Positions 1-8,980 of a DNA stretch of 64,000 bases are shown piece by piece. The first letter of the stretch is position 1. Every line of letters starts with the position of its first letter. The stretch is from Planctomycetota bacterium (GTDB lineage Bacteria; Planctomycetota; UBA8742; UBA2392), in the NCBI GenBank assembly GCA_020638635.1, contig JACKIE010000013.1, positions 1 through 64,000 on the forward strand, written 5' to 3'. The translations under genes and the position numbers were made by a program. The notes beneath the pieces are model-generated. The model ran no database searches. It was given only the letters and a program-made list of their open reading frames with translations, and was not told the origin of the DNA.

Positions 1-1299
1 TGTCGGCCAGGCGTCGGGGTCGTCGCGGCGCATGATTTCCCACGGCGTGGTCATGCCCTGTCTCAAGCGCCAGTCGTCCACCTGCATGCGCTCGGCGGCG
101 CTTTGCTCGAGTTGCGGCTCGGGATAGTTGACGTGCAGGCGGGCTTCGCCGTGCAGGCCTTCGTGCTCGCGCAGCACGGCCAGCGTGACGTCGATCAGCT
201 GCTGCTCGAACGCGCGGAACACCTGCTGTCGCTCGACGCGGTCTTCCAGCACCGGCGTCTGCTGGGCCAGCACGCTGACGCCGCTGACGTTGGCGCCCAC
301 GTTGACGCTCAGCACGCTTTCGGGGATGCGCTGGGTGCGCAGCAGGGTGTGCAGCAGGAATTCGAGGTCGGCGATCAGCTCACTGATCGGCGCGTTGGGC
401 GACTTGAAGTTCACGCCAAAGGGCTCATTGCCGCTGACATTGAAGCTGATGGCGCGCGCCGGCCCGATGGCGATGGGCTGGGCCGGGTCCGGGTTCACGA
501 TCTCCATCACGCCGAAGCCCTGCATGGCCACGGTGTGCGCGAGCTCGGACAACTTGGCGTTGAACTCGGCATTGGCCAGCGCCACGGCGCGCCCGCGGCC
601 CTCGGTCCAGAAGCCGTCCACGGGCAGGCGGTCGTGCACGAAGGCGAACGGCACGCGCCCCAGCCCGTGCTCTTGCTCTGTCAAGACTCGACCGCCGGCG
701 ACGGTGGCGACACTTTCGGAGGACCACACGTGTGCAAGGGAGCCGTCGCCGGCGGCGAATGCGATCACCGCGGCCGGGGTGTCCGGGCGGTTGAAGTCGG
801 GGATCACGGCCAGGCGGTGCGCGGGCCAGGGCCACCAGCAGATTTCGCCGTGCTCGTAGCTGACGCGCACGGCCGAGACGCCCTGCAGGCGGGTGAGGCG
901 GTCGAGGTTGAGCAACAGCAGGTCCGGGGAGTTGCGGTCCCAGACGCGCTGGATACGCTCGCGCACGCGCTGGTCGGCCTCGATGCTGCGGTCCACCGGA
1001 CGTCGGTAAAGCTGGCTGAGCACGTCGATCACCACGCGGGTGATGTTCAGGAATTGCTTGTGGGGGCGGCGCAGGAATTCGCCCGCGGGCTCCCCGGGCA
1101 GGCGCGGGATGTGCCGCAGCTGGTCGCCGCGGTACATGTCCCAGGTGAAGCGGCACTGCTCGCGGAATGCGTCGTCGCCCTCGGCAGTGTAGAGTGCGAA
1201 CAACTCTTCGGGCGTGGCCGCCGCCGGGCGCTGCCGGCGCAGAAGCGGCGCGGTGTGTTCGAGGGCGAATGACAGCGCTTGGGTGAACGGGTCGGACAT
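1..1299 (-). CDS. Phage portal-like protein (3' end cut by window edge)
   Basis: The reverse-strand frame is open from the ATG at 1299 to position 1, giving 433 residues with no stop, so the C-terminus lies outside the window. Several segments look like tailed-phage portal proteins. Near residue 85 is a stretch HKQFLNITRVVIDVLSQLY, like the portal N-terminal helices. Around residues 330-400 is SGVSVLAQQTPVLEDRVERQ followed by a helix that ends in an LTAVL-like segment, as in the stem and crown helices. Near the edge is DDWRLRQGMTTPWEIMRRDD, like the common portal tail in which the index runs over 'W..R.G......E...'. No other head or tail genes are adjacent; argS is divergent 80 bp away. A terminase lies 42 kb off at 43549. 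The family call is by pattern only. A non-phage minor structural protein cannot be excluded. Confidence 0.6.
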   Translation of the reverse strand, partial: MSDPFTQALSFALEHTAPLLRRQRPAAATPEELFALYTAEGDDAFREQCRFTWDMYRGDQLRHIPRLPGEPAGEFLRRPHKQFLNITRVVIDVLSQLYRRPVDRSIEADQRVRERIQRVWDRNSPDLLLLNLDRLTRLQGVSAVRVSYEHGEICWWPWPAHRLAVIPDFNRPDTPAAVIAFAAGDGSLAHVWSSESVATVAGGRVLTEQEHGLGRVPFAFVHDRLPVDGFWTEGRGRAVALANAEFNAKLSELAHTVAMQGFGVMEIVNPDPAQPIAIGPARAISFNVSGNEPFGVNFKSPNAPISELIADLEFLLHTLLRTQRIPESVLSVNVGANVSGVSVLAQQTPVLEDRVERQQVFRAFEQQLIDVTLAVLREHEGLHGEARLHVNYPEPQLEQSAAERMQVDDWRLRQGMTTPWEIMRRDDPDAWPT

Positions 1300-1379
1300 T
1301 CGTTTGCTCCGCGGGGCAACATGCCCCTCACCCCTATGCGGCCGATGGAGTCGGATTTCGGTCAAAACGAGGCGGAACG

Positions 1380-3341
1380 ATGGGTTTTCTCGAAGACAGG
1401 GTCGCGGTCGAAATGGCGCAGTGGAGCGGGTTCGCGGCTGCCGGCATCGACGCGAAAAAGATTTCTGAGAATTTTTCGCGCCCCCCCAAGCCGGAGCTCG
1501 GCGACCTGGCGTTTGCCACCTTCAAGTTCGCCAAGGACGCCGGCCTGAAACCCAACGAGCTGGCGGCAAAGCTGATCGAGGGCGCGAACCCCGAGGGGCT
1601 GGTGGTCGAAGTCAACGCGGCGGGACCCTACGTCAACGTGAGGCTCAACCGCACGCTGACGGCCAAGACGGTGCTTGAAGAAGTCGAAATGCGCTCGGCC
1701 GGCGCGGAGCCCCAGGACTGGCGCTTCGGCGACAGCGAGGCCGGGCGCGGCAAGACGCTGGTCATTGACCTGTCAAGCCCGAATATCGCCAAGCCGCTGG
1801 CCGTGCACCACCTGCGCTCGACGATGATCGGCTACAGCATCAAGAAGCTGCGCGAGAGCCAGGGCTGGCGGGTGATCGGCATCAACCACCTGGGCGACTG
1901 GGGCACCGGCTTCGGCAAGCTGATCGCCGGCATCAAGAAGTATTTTCCCCAATTGGCCGAGGCCGCCAAGACCAGCGACAGGCCGCTCGGCGCCATGACC
2001 GTGCAGGAGCTGAACGAAACCTACGCCCGCTTCAACAAGGAGTCGAAAGGCGATGACGGGCTGGCCGAGGCCGGACGCGACGAGTTCGCGGTACTGGAGC
2101 GCTACATCGAGGCGCTGTTAACCAAGCCCGCCGAGGGCGAGGGCAATCGCCTCGATGATCAGGCACGCGAGAGCGGCATCGTCAACTTCCGCATCTGGGA
2201 GCACGCCCGCGAAATCAGCCTGACCGAGTTCGAGCGCATGTACACGCACCTCGGCCTCAGCTTCCGCATGTGGCCGGTGGTCGATGAAGTGCACGCCAAG
2301 GTGCTGACCGAAGAGCCCGAGGCTTTCTACCGCGAGCACTGCATTTACGTGGGCGAAAGCTACTACGTCACGGCTGAAGACCTGTGCCGCCGGCTGATCG
2401 CGGACGCCGTGGCCAACAAGGTCGCCGAGGAAAGTGAAGGCGCGCTGGTGATCTTCACCCACGGCGCGAAGAAGCCGCCGCTGATGCTGGTCAAGAACGA
2501 CGGCGCCACCAGCTACCACGCGCGTGACATGGCCGCTGCCCTTTACCGCAAGCGGCACTGGGGCCTCGATGAAATGACCTACGTGGTCGGCGGAGAGCAG
2601 AAGCTTCACTTCGAGCAACTGTTCAAGGCGCTCGAGCTGCTGGGCCACGACTTCGCGAAACACTGCACGCACACCGACTTCGGCCTGCTGCTGTTCCAGC
2701 AACCCGACGGCAAGTGGGCCAAGACCAGCACTCGCAAGGGCACTGCCATCATGCTGGAAGACCTGCTGGATGAGGCCGTGCAGGCCGTGCGCGACATCAT
2801 CGCTGAGAAGAACCCGGAGCTTGCCCAGGACGCGAGCCTGCGCGAGCACATCGCGCACGCGGTAGGCGTGGGCGCGGTGGTGTTCAACGATTTGAAGAAC
2901 GGCCGGCGCAACAACATCAAGTTCGATTGGGACGCCGTGCTCGATTTCCAGGGCGAAAGCGGCCCCTACATGCAGATGCAATACGTGCGCATGGGCAGCG
3001 TGACTGAGAAGTTCCGCGAGGTGTACGGCGAGCCGGTGTTCGAGGACGGCAACCCCGACCGCCTGGGCCTCGATGAAGAGTGGCGCATCGTGCAGCAGCT
3101 CGCGGGCTTCCCGGACGCCGTGGCCAAGGCCAGCGCTGAGTTCGAGCCCAGCATCGTCGCGCGCCACCTGGTCGAGCTAGCCGGCCTGGCCTCAAGCTGG
3201 TGGACGGCCACCAAGGACACCCGCATCGTCGGCGACGACCGCGAGCTGAGCCTCGCGCGCCTGCGCCTGGTGAACGCGATCCGCAAGGTGCTCGGCCGCG
3301 GGCTGCAGCTGCTCGGCATGGAACTGGTCGAGCGCATGTAG
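1380..3341 (+). CDS. argS: Arginyl-tRNA synthetase
   Basis: This cytoplasmic class I aminoacyl-tRNA synthetase attaches arginine to tRNA-Arg. The 653-residue product has the N-terminal Add1-type domain (about 1-110). The HIGH-type signature follows in SSPNIAKPLAVHHLRST (about residue 140), where HHLR replaces the more usual GHLR. GGEQKLHFEQLFKALELLG belongs to the catalytic core, and KTSTRKGT is the KMSK-like loop. The C-terminal DALR anticodon-binding domain ends in LQLLGMELVERM. The ATG at 1380 follows GAGGCGGA and fits the family start. The length is slightly above the usual 550-600, because of insertions in the catalytic domain. The stop lies 1 bp from the convergent stop of the TPR gene at 3343. 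Confidence 0.97.
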   Translation: MGFLEDRVAVEMAQWSGFAAAGIDAKKISENFSRPPKPELGDLAFATFKFAKDAGLKPNELAAKLIEGANPEGLVVEVNAAGPYVNVRLNRTLTAKTVLEEVEMRSAGAEPQDWRFGDSEAGRGKTLVIDLSSPNIAKPLAVHHLRSTMIGYSIKKLRESQGWRVIGINHLGDWGTGFGKLIAGIKKYFPQLAEAAKTSDRPLGAMTVQELNETYARFNKESKGDDGLAEAGRDEFAVLERYIEALLTKPAEGEGNRLDDQARESGIVNFRIWEHAREISLTEFERMYTHLGLSFRMWPVVDEVHAKVLTEEPEAFYREHCIYVGESYYVTAEDLCRRLIADAVANKVAEESEGALVIFTHGAKKPPLMLVKNDGATSYHARDMAAALYRKRHWGLDEMTYVVGGEQKLHFEQLFKALELLGHDFAKHCTHTDFGLLLFQQPDGKWAKTSTRKGTAIMLEDLLDEAVQAVRDIIAEKNPELAQDASLREHIAHAVGVGAVVFNDLKNGRRNNIKFDWDAVLDFQGESGPYMQMQYVRMGSVTEKFREVYGEPVFEDGNPDRLGLDEEWRIVQQLAGFPDAVAKASAEFEPSIVARHLVELAGLASSWWTATKDTRIVGDDRELSLARLRLVNAIRKVLGRGLQLLGMELVERM

Positions 3342-3342
3342 C

Positions 3343-4521
3343 TCAGACGGGCAGCCTTCCGTCTTCACTCAGCGGCGGCAGGCCCGCGAGCTTCAGTGCG
3401 TGGTTCATACCGCTGCGCGTGACGCCCGTGGTGTAGGCGTCTTTGCGCGCGACGGTTGCCGCCCACGCCGGTTCCCACAGCCTGCGCGCTTCCTCCAACC
3501 GACCGGCCTGCACGAGCACGCTTGCCAGGTAGGCCTCGGCAAATTCGCGGCGTACGTCCAGCCCGTTGGCGGCGGCACGCGCAATCACGTCGCGATAGAG
3601 CGTTTCGGCGAGGTCCAGCCGGCCGGTCTGGCGATACAGGTTGGCGAGGCTGCACGACCAATTTAGCTCGACGGGCAGGTTGCGCGATTCGCGGGCGATT
3701 TCGATCGCCCGCTTCAGGCCCGCTTGAGCATCTTTAACCCGCCCATCCATGGAATCCAGCATCGCCAGCGTGCCGACGGCCGCGTCTTCGGCACGCCGGT
3801 AGCCGGCCTCCCGGGCGCGGGCGACCACCTCCTGCAGCGTTTCGCGCGCGATGTCATGGTCGCCCTTCTCGCAATGCCAGATGGCGAAATTGATCTGCGA
3901 CAACAGCTGCTTCTTCAGGTCGCCGCGCTCGCCCCAGAACTTGGCGGCTTCCGCGTGCGCCTCCGCGACCTGGGGGCCGTTGTTCGTGTGGGATTCAACG
4001 ATGGTGCGGTTGGATTTCAGGATCATGTAGCCGGCGATGTCCTTGACCGGGTCGATCAGCTTTTCAGCCTTGGCGAATTCCTCGAGCGCAGCCGGCAGAT
4101 CACCGAGGCGATAGCGCAACATGCCGCCGTCGAGCAGAGCCACGGCGCGCAGGTAGTTGCCGGCGGCGGGGTGGTCCGCAAGTTTCGTGAAGAGATGCAG
4201 GGCCGAGAGGTGGCGGAAGCCGCGGCTCTCCAGCTCCGCGGCGCGGTACAGGTACAGCGCCGCCTTGCCGGCGGCGCTGTCGCCGGCAAGTTCCGCGTGC
4301 TCGGCCAACTCCAGTGCATAGCTGTCGGTGGGGTGCGGATCGAACTGATCCGTCCAGCGGGACTCCGCGAATCCCGGCGCGCCGCCGCACAGCTCCTCAA
4401 GGATCGCCAGCGCCAGCGCGTGCAGTGCCGCGCGCTCGCCCGGCGGCTGAAGCTCGTAAGCCGCCTCGCGCACCAGCGCATGGCGGAACAGGTAGGCGGT
4501 CTCGGCGGGAGGTTCAGTCAC
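3343..4521 (-). CDS. TPR protein of the ATPase-C-terminal type
   Basis: The product has 392 residues and a GTG start at 4521. It opens directly with YLFRHALVREAAYELQPPGE followed by RAALHALALAI. In many bacterial signalling proteins (AAA-type predicted ATPases attached to kinases, cyclases or LuxR domains) this motif sits just after the ATPase and before TPR repeats. Here nothing precedes it. From about residue 100 the protein is made of helical tetratricopeptide-like repeats, for example GDLPAALEEFAKAEKL and TGRLDLAETLYRDVIARA. There is no signal peptide or membrane segment, so it is probably a cytoplasmic scaffold. A paralog with the same opening lies at 27026. The biochemical role is unknown. 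It is convergent with argS. Confidence 0.8.
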   Translation of the reverse strand: MTEPPAETAYLFRHALVREAAYELQPPGERAALHALALAILEELCGGAPGFAESRWTDQFDPHPTDSYALELAEHAELAGDSAAGKAALYLYRAAELESRGFRHLSALHLFTKLADHPAAGNYLRAVALLDGGMLRYRLGDLPAALEEFAKAEKLIDPVKDIAGYMILKSNRTIVESHTNNGPQVAEAHAEAAKFWGERGDLKKQLLSQINFAIWHCEKGDHDIARETLQEVVARAREAGYRRAEDAAVGTLAMLDSMDGRVKDAQAGLKRAIEIARESRNLPVELNWSCSLANLYRQTGRLDLAETLYRDVIARAAANGLDVRREFAEAYLASVLVQAGRLEEARRLWEPAWAATVARKDAYTTGVTRSGMNHALKLAGLPPLSEDGRLPV

Positions 4522-4547
4522 GGCCGGATTGTAGCTGGCAGTGCGCT

Positions 4548-4588
4548 GAGAAACACACCGGCCCGGCCAAGGGGTGGCCGGGCCGGTG
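4548..4588 (-). terminator. Intrinsic terminator-like hairpin
   Basis: A perfect 14-bp stem (CACCGGCCCGGCCA at 4556-4569 with its complement at 4575-4588, loop AGGGG) lies 15 bp past the stop of the cytochrome c peroxidase gene. On the reverse strand it is followed by a short T-rich run (GTGTGTTTCT). It also separates that gene from the TPR gene that starts at 4521. Confidence 0.75.
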
Positions 4589-4603
4589 GCGTGGCGCCCA
4601 GTG

Positions 4604-6238
4604 CTAGCGGTCTACGGACAGGCCTGATGGCACAGTGTCCGGCACTTCGTTCATGCGGTTCGCGGCGGCTGGGTCGGTCAGGGCTTCGAGGAACGCGACG
4701 ATGTCATTCACCTGCTGGGGCGACAGGTTGCCCGGCACGTTCAGGAACAGCTGGCTGGGCGTCTGCAGCACGTTCTGCGTGGGCAGCAGCGTCGGCGCCA
4801 GGTCCGCGGCCTGCACCATGTTCAGGCCGGTGAAGCCGTTGGTGCTGGCGGCCTTGTTGCGGTAGTGGTTCACGACCTCATTCAGTGTGTTGAAAGCCCC
4901 GTTGTGCATGTAGGGGGCGGTGAGCGCGACGTTGCGCAGGCTGGGCACCCGGAACTGGTAGCGGTTGCCGGCGTTGCCCGTGGTGTTCTCGAAGCCGAAG
5001 TCCTCGCGCCCCTGCAGGCCCTGGTTCTGGCCCGGGCCGAACTGCGGGATGATCACGTTGTGCGTGCTGAAGTTGGTCAGCAGCGGGCCGCTGTGGCAGG
5101 CGTCGCAGCCGCCGGGGCCGAAGAAAATGCTGGCTCCGCGTTTCTGCGCGTCCGTCAGCGCGTTGGCCTCGCCGCGCAGGTAGCGGTCCCAGGGTGCGTT
5201 GCTGAAGGTCTGGCTGCGCTCAAACGCCGCGATAGCGCGCGCCATGTTGTCCACCGTCATGTTGCCGGCGCCGAAGGCCTGGTCGAACATCTGGACGTAG
5301 TCACCAATCGCCGCCAGCCGCGCCACCAGCGCCTGGCGGTAGGCGGTGTCGCTGAGGCTGTCGAGGCTGTGGCCGCTGCCGCGCATCTCGGTCACGTTCA
5401 CCAGCGGGAACAGCGCCTGGGCCGCGTCGGGGGGCAGGTTCATGGGCCCCTCGGGCGTGATGGTCTGCTGCTGGCCGGGCGGAATGCCCACTCGCTTGTC
5501 CCAGAACAGCTCGGGCATCATGCCCACGTTGTAGATCGCCGGCGCGTTGCGCGGCACGAAGGTCTTGGCCGGGTGGTCGCGCCCGGGGCCGACGCCGCCC
5601 GTTGCGCCCACGCCCACGCTGAGGTTCAGGCCGTCGCCATAGTTGAAGCGCGGGTGGTGGCAGGTGGCGCAGGCGACGTCGCGGTTGCCGCTGAGTTCCT
5701 TGTCGAAGAACAGATTGCGCCCGAGCTCGACCTGCGCGGCGTTCAGCGCCGGGGGCTGCGGCATGGGCTGGATGTTCTTCTGCGCGATCACCTGGCGTAG
5801 CTGGTTCTCGAGCTGCGGGCTGCCGGCCACGCCCTGCACGTTCAGCGTGAGTTGCGCGAACAGCGTGGTGACGCCGTCCGTGGCTTCGATCGCGAAGCCC
5901 CACGCGCCGGTCAGGCCGGGCGTGCCGCTGATGTCGCCGGCCGAGGTCATGCTGACGCCGGTCGGCAGCGCGCCCGAGGTGATGGCGACAAAGACCGCGC
6001 CCTGGGCGCCGGTGAACGGCAGGCTGGTCGAGTAGAACTGGCCGACAGTGGCGAGCGGCAAGGCGGTGGAGGTGAGCGTCAGCACGCCCGGCGTGCCGCC
6101 TCCGCCGCCGCCGGAACCGCCGCCGGGGCTGCTGCCACCGGAGGAAGCGTCGGCCGAGCCGCCCGGCTGGTCGCAAGCCGCGGCCAGAAAGAAGAACATA
6201 ATGGAGAGGGCCAACAGGCCCGGGGCGAAGTAGCGCAT
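4604..6238 (-). CDS. Di-haem cytochrome c peroxidase (MauG/CcpA-type) lipoprotein
   Basis: This is a predicted periplasmic di-haem peroxidase, a family that reduces hydrogen peroxide with electrons from small redox carriers or modifies protein partners. The ATG at 6238 starts a lipoprotein signal peptide with lipobox LAAAC, then a Gly/Ser-rich linker. Residues 55-140 form an immunoglobulin-like putative-Ig (He_PIG) module, seen in GALPTGVSMTSAGDISGTPG. The peroxidase part has two haem c sites: CATCHHPRFNYGDG and CDACHSGPLLTNFSTHN. PYMHNGAFNTLNEVVNHY near the C-terminus is typical of the family. Total length is 544 residues, longer than usual because of the Ig module. The frame is open further upstream, but the lipoprotein signal fixes this start. 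Confidence 0.9.
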   Translation of the reverse strand: MRYFAPGLLALSIMFFFLAAACDQPGGSADASSGGSSPGGGSGGGGGGTPGVLTLTSTALPLATVGQFYSTSLPFTGAQGAVFVAITSGALPTGVSMTSAGDISGTPGLTGAWGFAIEATDGVTTLFAQLTLNVQGVAGSPQLENQLRQVIAQKNIQPMPQPPALNAAQVELGRNLFFDKELSGNRDVACATCHHPRFNYGDGLNLSVGVGATGGVGPGRDHPAKTFVPRNAPAIYNVGMMPELFWDKRVGIPPGQQQTITPEGPMNLPPDAAQALFPLVNVTEMRGSGHSLDSLSDTAYRQALVARLAAIGDYVQMFDQAFGAGNMTVDNMARAIAAFERSQTFSNAPWDRYLRGEANALTDAQKRGASIFFGPGGCDACHSGPLLTNFSTHNVIIPQFGPGQNQGLQGREDFGFENTTGNAGNRYQFRVPSLRNVALTAPYMHNGAFNTLNEVVNHYRNKAASTNGFTGLNMVQAADLAPTLLPTQNVLQTPSQLFLNVPGNLSPQQVNDIVAFLEALTDPAAANRMNEVPDTVPSGLSVDR

Positions 6239-6422
6239 GGTGTAGTTACCAAAGGGGCAAACCAGGGGCTTCAACACGATCACGCACCACCCCCCACCCG
6301 TTTCACGCCAAATCTTCAAAACCTCGTGCGATGCCACATTTCCGACGGTCGGAGCTAATGGGCTTCTATGGCAGTCTGCAAGTGTGCAGAATGTCCCGGT
6401 TCACTTTCCGGAGGTCCAGAGC

Positions 6423-7940
6423 GTGAGATTGCTTCCGAAAACATTGCTGCTGCCGACTCTGACGTTGCTTGCAGCGGGTTTCGTTCTGGCTGGTCCGAAC
6501 CAGAAGCCCGTCCCGGCCCCCTCATGGAAAATCCAGCCGTACAAGCTCGTCACAAAGGCCGGAGTGCGGCAGACGTTGACCGACATCGCCCAACACGGCG
6601 AGGGCGCGTTGATGTTCGTCGAGTCAGAAGATGATTCCTATGCGCTGATGTACACAAGCGATGGGACACCGGAACCGGTGAACTGGAAAGACGGCAAGCC
6701 GGTAAAGGCGGATTTCTTCTGGTTCGAACTTCGAGATCGCCCCGCCATCGTGGAAGTGAAGACGTTCGATCCGGACGTCGTGCGCCTCGCCCTGGTCACC
6801 GACAACACGGCCGTCGAGATCGTGGACACGGAAGGCAAACCAGTCGGCGCTAACTTTTCGTTCCGGACAAAAAGCGGCCGGGTGATGGCACAACCGGTTT
6901 CCCGCGAGGGGCGGTTTGAGCAGTCCATGTATGTCCTGATCGATAATGTACTTCATGCGGTGAAGGATACGGAAGGCAAGCACCTCCAGGCGGATGTCTC
7001 GATGATCACCATTCATCCTGATGGAAGGCAGATGTTGGAACGTTTCTTTCGTGAGGATGACGAGTTCAACGGGGTCGAGCCTCATTGGCTGGAGGGCGCC
7101 AAGGCGACGCCCGTCAAACAGGTCAATCCACCCGCTGACTGGAAGGATCGGGGGAGCCACAACACCAACATCTTTTTCTCCGACTACACGCTGGTGGTCG
7201 CCGCGGGCAGCGCTAAGTCGAGCGCCTGGATTGTGCGTGAAGGCAAGTATGAGCCGTTGAAGGATGCCAATGGCAAAGTGCTCAAGCACGAGGGGATGTA
7301 TGCACTGATGTTCGGAATGACGTGCTACCTCTTGGCGGCGGACTTCATCGATCATCCAAACAAGGCGTCGGAGGGACACGTCTACCGCGTGGAAGGCGCT
7401 TTAGCCCATGCATTGAAGACGCCGGAACGCGCCAAGCTTGGGGCCCCGGTGATGCTCCAGTCATTGAGCCTGCCAATCGTGGTGCATGAGTCCGAGCTCT
7501 CGCGGGAAGAGTATTGGCTGGTCGATGGCGACGAAATCAAACCGATCTTCACCGAGGACGGAAAGCCGGCCCAGCCAAACCCTGACCCAATGCTGTGGCA
7601 AGCTGGGGAACACGTGCTGCTGAGCTACCAGACACCACGCGGTTACTGGTGGGGCCGACTGGAAGGCGACAAGTTGAAGCTTCTGTGCCCGGCCGACCGG
7701 GACGCCTGGACTGACAGCTGTCCGTTCTTCGAGGTCGACTGCCAGTTATTCCTGCGTTCTGAGGGTTCCATGTGGCAAGCACTCGAAGTGATCGAGGGCG
7801 GCAAGCGTCAATCGCTGAAGCTAGATGGCCGGAATGTGCTGGAGGCGGAGAGCGTCAACATCGCCCGCTTGGGGCAGTCTCTGTACGTCTCCACCCAGCA
7901 CGAGGACTCGAATCGCTTCGGCTACATCGTGCGACGCTGA
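6423..7940 (+). CDS. Exported protein of unknown function
   Basis: The GTG at 6423 is preceded by GGAGG at a spacing of eight and begins a signal peptide (VRLLPKTLLLPTLTLLAAGF) that is probably cleaved near residue 25. The mature part of about 480 residues has repeated short beta-strand-like units (for example VKTFDPDVVRLALVTDNTAV and DRDAWTDSCPFFEVD), which suggests a beta-propeller-like surface or periplasmic protein. No catalytic motif is recognised. Base composition is visibly less GC-rich than in neighbouring genes, which may mean a different origin. It is divergent from the cytochrome c peroxidase gene and stands alone before a strong terminator. An earlier in-frame ATG exists at 6384 but would bury the signal peptide. 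Confidence 0.75.
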   Translation: MRLLPKTLLLPTLTLLAAGFVLAGPNQKPVPAPSWKIQPYKLVTKAGVRQTLTDIAQHGEGALMFVESEDDSYALMYTSDGTPEPVNWKDGKPVKADFFWFELRDRPAIVEVKTFDPDVVRLALVTDNTAVEIVDTEGKPVGANFSFRTKSGRVMAQPVSREGRFEQSMYVLIDNVLHAVKDTEGKHLQADVSMITIHPDGRQMLERFFREDDEFNGVEPHWLEGAKATPVKQVNPPADWKDRGSHNTNIFFSDYTLVVAAGSAKSSAWIVREGKYEPLKDANGKVLKHEGMYALMFGMTCYLLAADFIDHPNKASEGHVYRVEGALAHALKTPERAKLGAPVMLQSLSLPIVVHESELSREEYWLVDGDEIKPIFTEDGKPAQPNPDPMLWQAGEHVLLSYQTPRGYWWGRLEGDKLKLLCPADRDAWTDSCPFFEVDCQLFLRSEGSMWQALEVIEGGKRQSLKLDGRNVLEAESVNIARLGQSLYVSTQHEDSNRFGYIVRR

Positions 7941-7995
7941 GCTCGGCGACCTGCCTTGATCCGATGAATGCTGATGGGGCAGCACGCCAATGAAC

Positions 7996-8027
7996 AAGGC
8001 CACGGGCTTGCCCGTGGCCTTTGTTCT
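7996..8027 (+). terminator. Intrinsic terminator
   Basis: A 12-bp perfect stem, AAGGCCACGGGC and its complement with a TT loop (7996-8021), is followed by TGTTCT. It lies 55 bp after the stop at 7940. It can also act for the convergent reverse-strand gene that ends at 8040. Confidence 0.75.
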
Positions 8028-8039
8028 GGCGCCCTGGGG

Positions 8040-8843
8040 TCAGGCGGCGCGTTGCTTCTCTAACACTGAGGTGGTTGGGATGCGGCGGGTTGGGGTTTCG
8101 TCTTCGTTCTCCGGCTTGCTTACGTCCTGGAAGGTCCACATGGCGGGCACCCTTGCTGAGGCTCCCTTGTAGAAGCCCACTTCATCCGCGAAGTAGCGCG
8201 GGTTGCGGAACGTGCCGAACACCAGGTCCCACAGCGGCAGGTCGCTGTAGTTGAAACCGTGCACGCCCCGGGCATGGTGCAGCGAGTGGCTTTCCGGCCG
8301 CTGTATCAGATACCCCAGCCAGCGCGGCGTGCGCAGGTTGGCATGCTGGAACATGGCGTTGAAGCCGATGAAGGCGCCCACGATCGCGGCCGATCCCGCG
8401 CTGAGTCCGAGCAGCGGCGCCACCACCAGGATGGGCAGGCTGGCGAACATGAAGAAGTCCAGCGGCGCGGTGTAGTTGGCGCCGAAAGCGTCGTGGCTCT
8501 CGGTGCTGTGGTGGGTCTGGTGGCCGGCGAGCCACAGCCAGTCAAAACGGTGCGCGGCGCGGTGGTACCAGTAGTGCACGAACTCGTAGACCAGGATGCC
8601 CACGCCTGCGGCGGCGAACAGGTTCCAGCCGGAGAGGTCGAACAGGGAGGGGAAGGTCAGCACCTCGCCCCACAGCCACGCGACGCCGAAGCTGGCGGCG
8701 ACGGCGGCGATGCTCATGAGCAGGCCGCGCAGGCGGTACCAGCGTGGCGCGTCGTATTGCTTGGGGTGATGCACGAGGTCGAGCAGCATGAAAGCGGGAA
8801 TGAATCCGAGGGTGATGAAGCCGAGAATCTCTGTCCAGTGCAT
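8040..8843 (-). CDS. Fatty acid hydroxylase / sterol desaturase family membrane enzyme
   Basis: The 267-residue protein has several hydrophobic segments and the eight-histidine di-iron signature of the fatty acid hydroxylase superfamily: HYWYHRAAH (about 93-101), HQTHH (about 111-115) and HSLHH (about 191-195). Such enzymes hydroxylate or desaturate lipid chains at the membrane using oxygen. The substrate cannot be read from sequence. The divergent TetR gene at 9130 and the palindrome at 8883-8904, which covers this gene's promoter region, suggest repression by TetR. The final 25 residues are a charged tail. Confidence 0.88.
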   Translation of the reverse strand: MHWTEILGFITLGFIPAFMLLDLVHHPKQYDAPRWYRLRGLLMSIAAVAASFGVAWLWGEVLTFPSLFDLSGWNLFAAAGVGILVYEFVHYWYHRAAHRFDWLWLAGHQTHHSTESHDAFGANYTAPLDFFMFASLPILVVAPLLGLSAGSAAIVGAFIGFNAMFQHANLRTPRWLGYLIQRPESHSLHHARGVHGFNYSDLPLWDLVFGTFRNPRYFADEVGFYKGASARVPAMWTFQDVSKPENEDETPTRRIPTTSVLEKQRAA

Positions 8844-8882
8844 GATCGTCTCCGGGTCCGTGCCGCATGGGCGGCGTCTTAT

Positions 8883-8904
8883 TTATACCGACTAGTTGGT
8901 ATAA
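8883..8904. promoter_or_regulatory. Likely TetR-family operator
   Basis: A 22-bp near-perfect palindrome with half-sites TTATACC and GGTATAA around ACTAGT has one mismatched pair. It lies 40 bp upstream of the hydroxylase ATG and about 225 bp upstream of the TetR gene. On the reverse strand TATAAA within it could serve as the -10 element, so binding would block transcription of the hydroxylase. The size and symmetry suit a TetR dimer. The pairing with the regulator at 9130 is inferred from position. Confidence 0.65.
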
Positions 8905-8980
8905 CATGACGGACGGCACGGCAAGCGGATTCCCGGAAAAACTTCGGGCGCAGACGACGTGGCAAGGGTGGTTAACCGCT

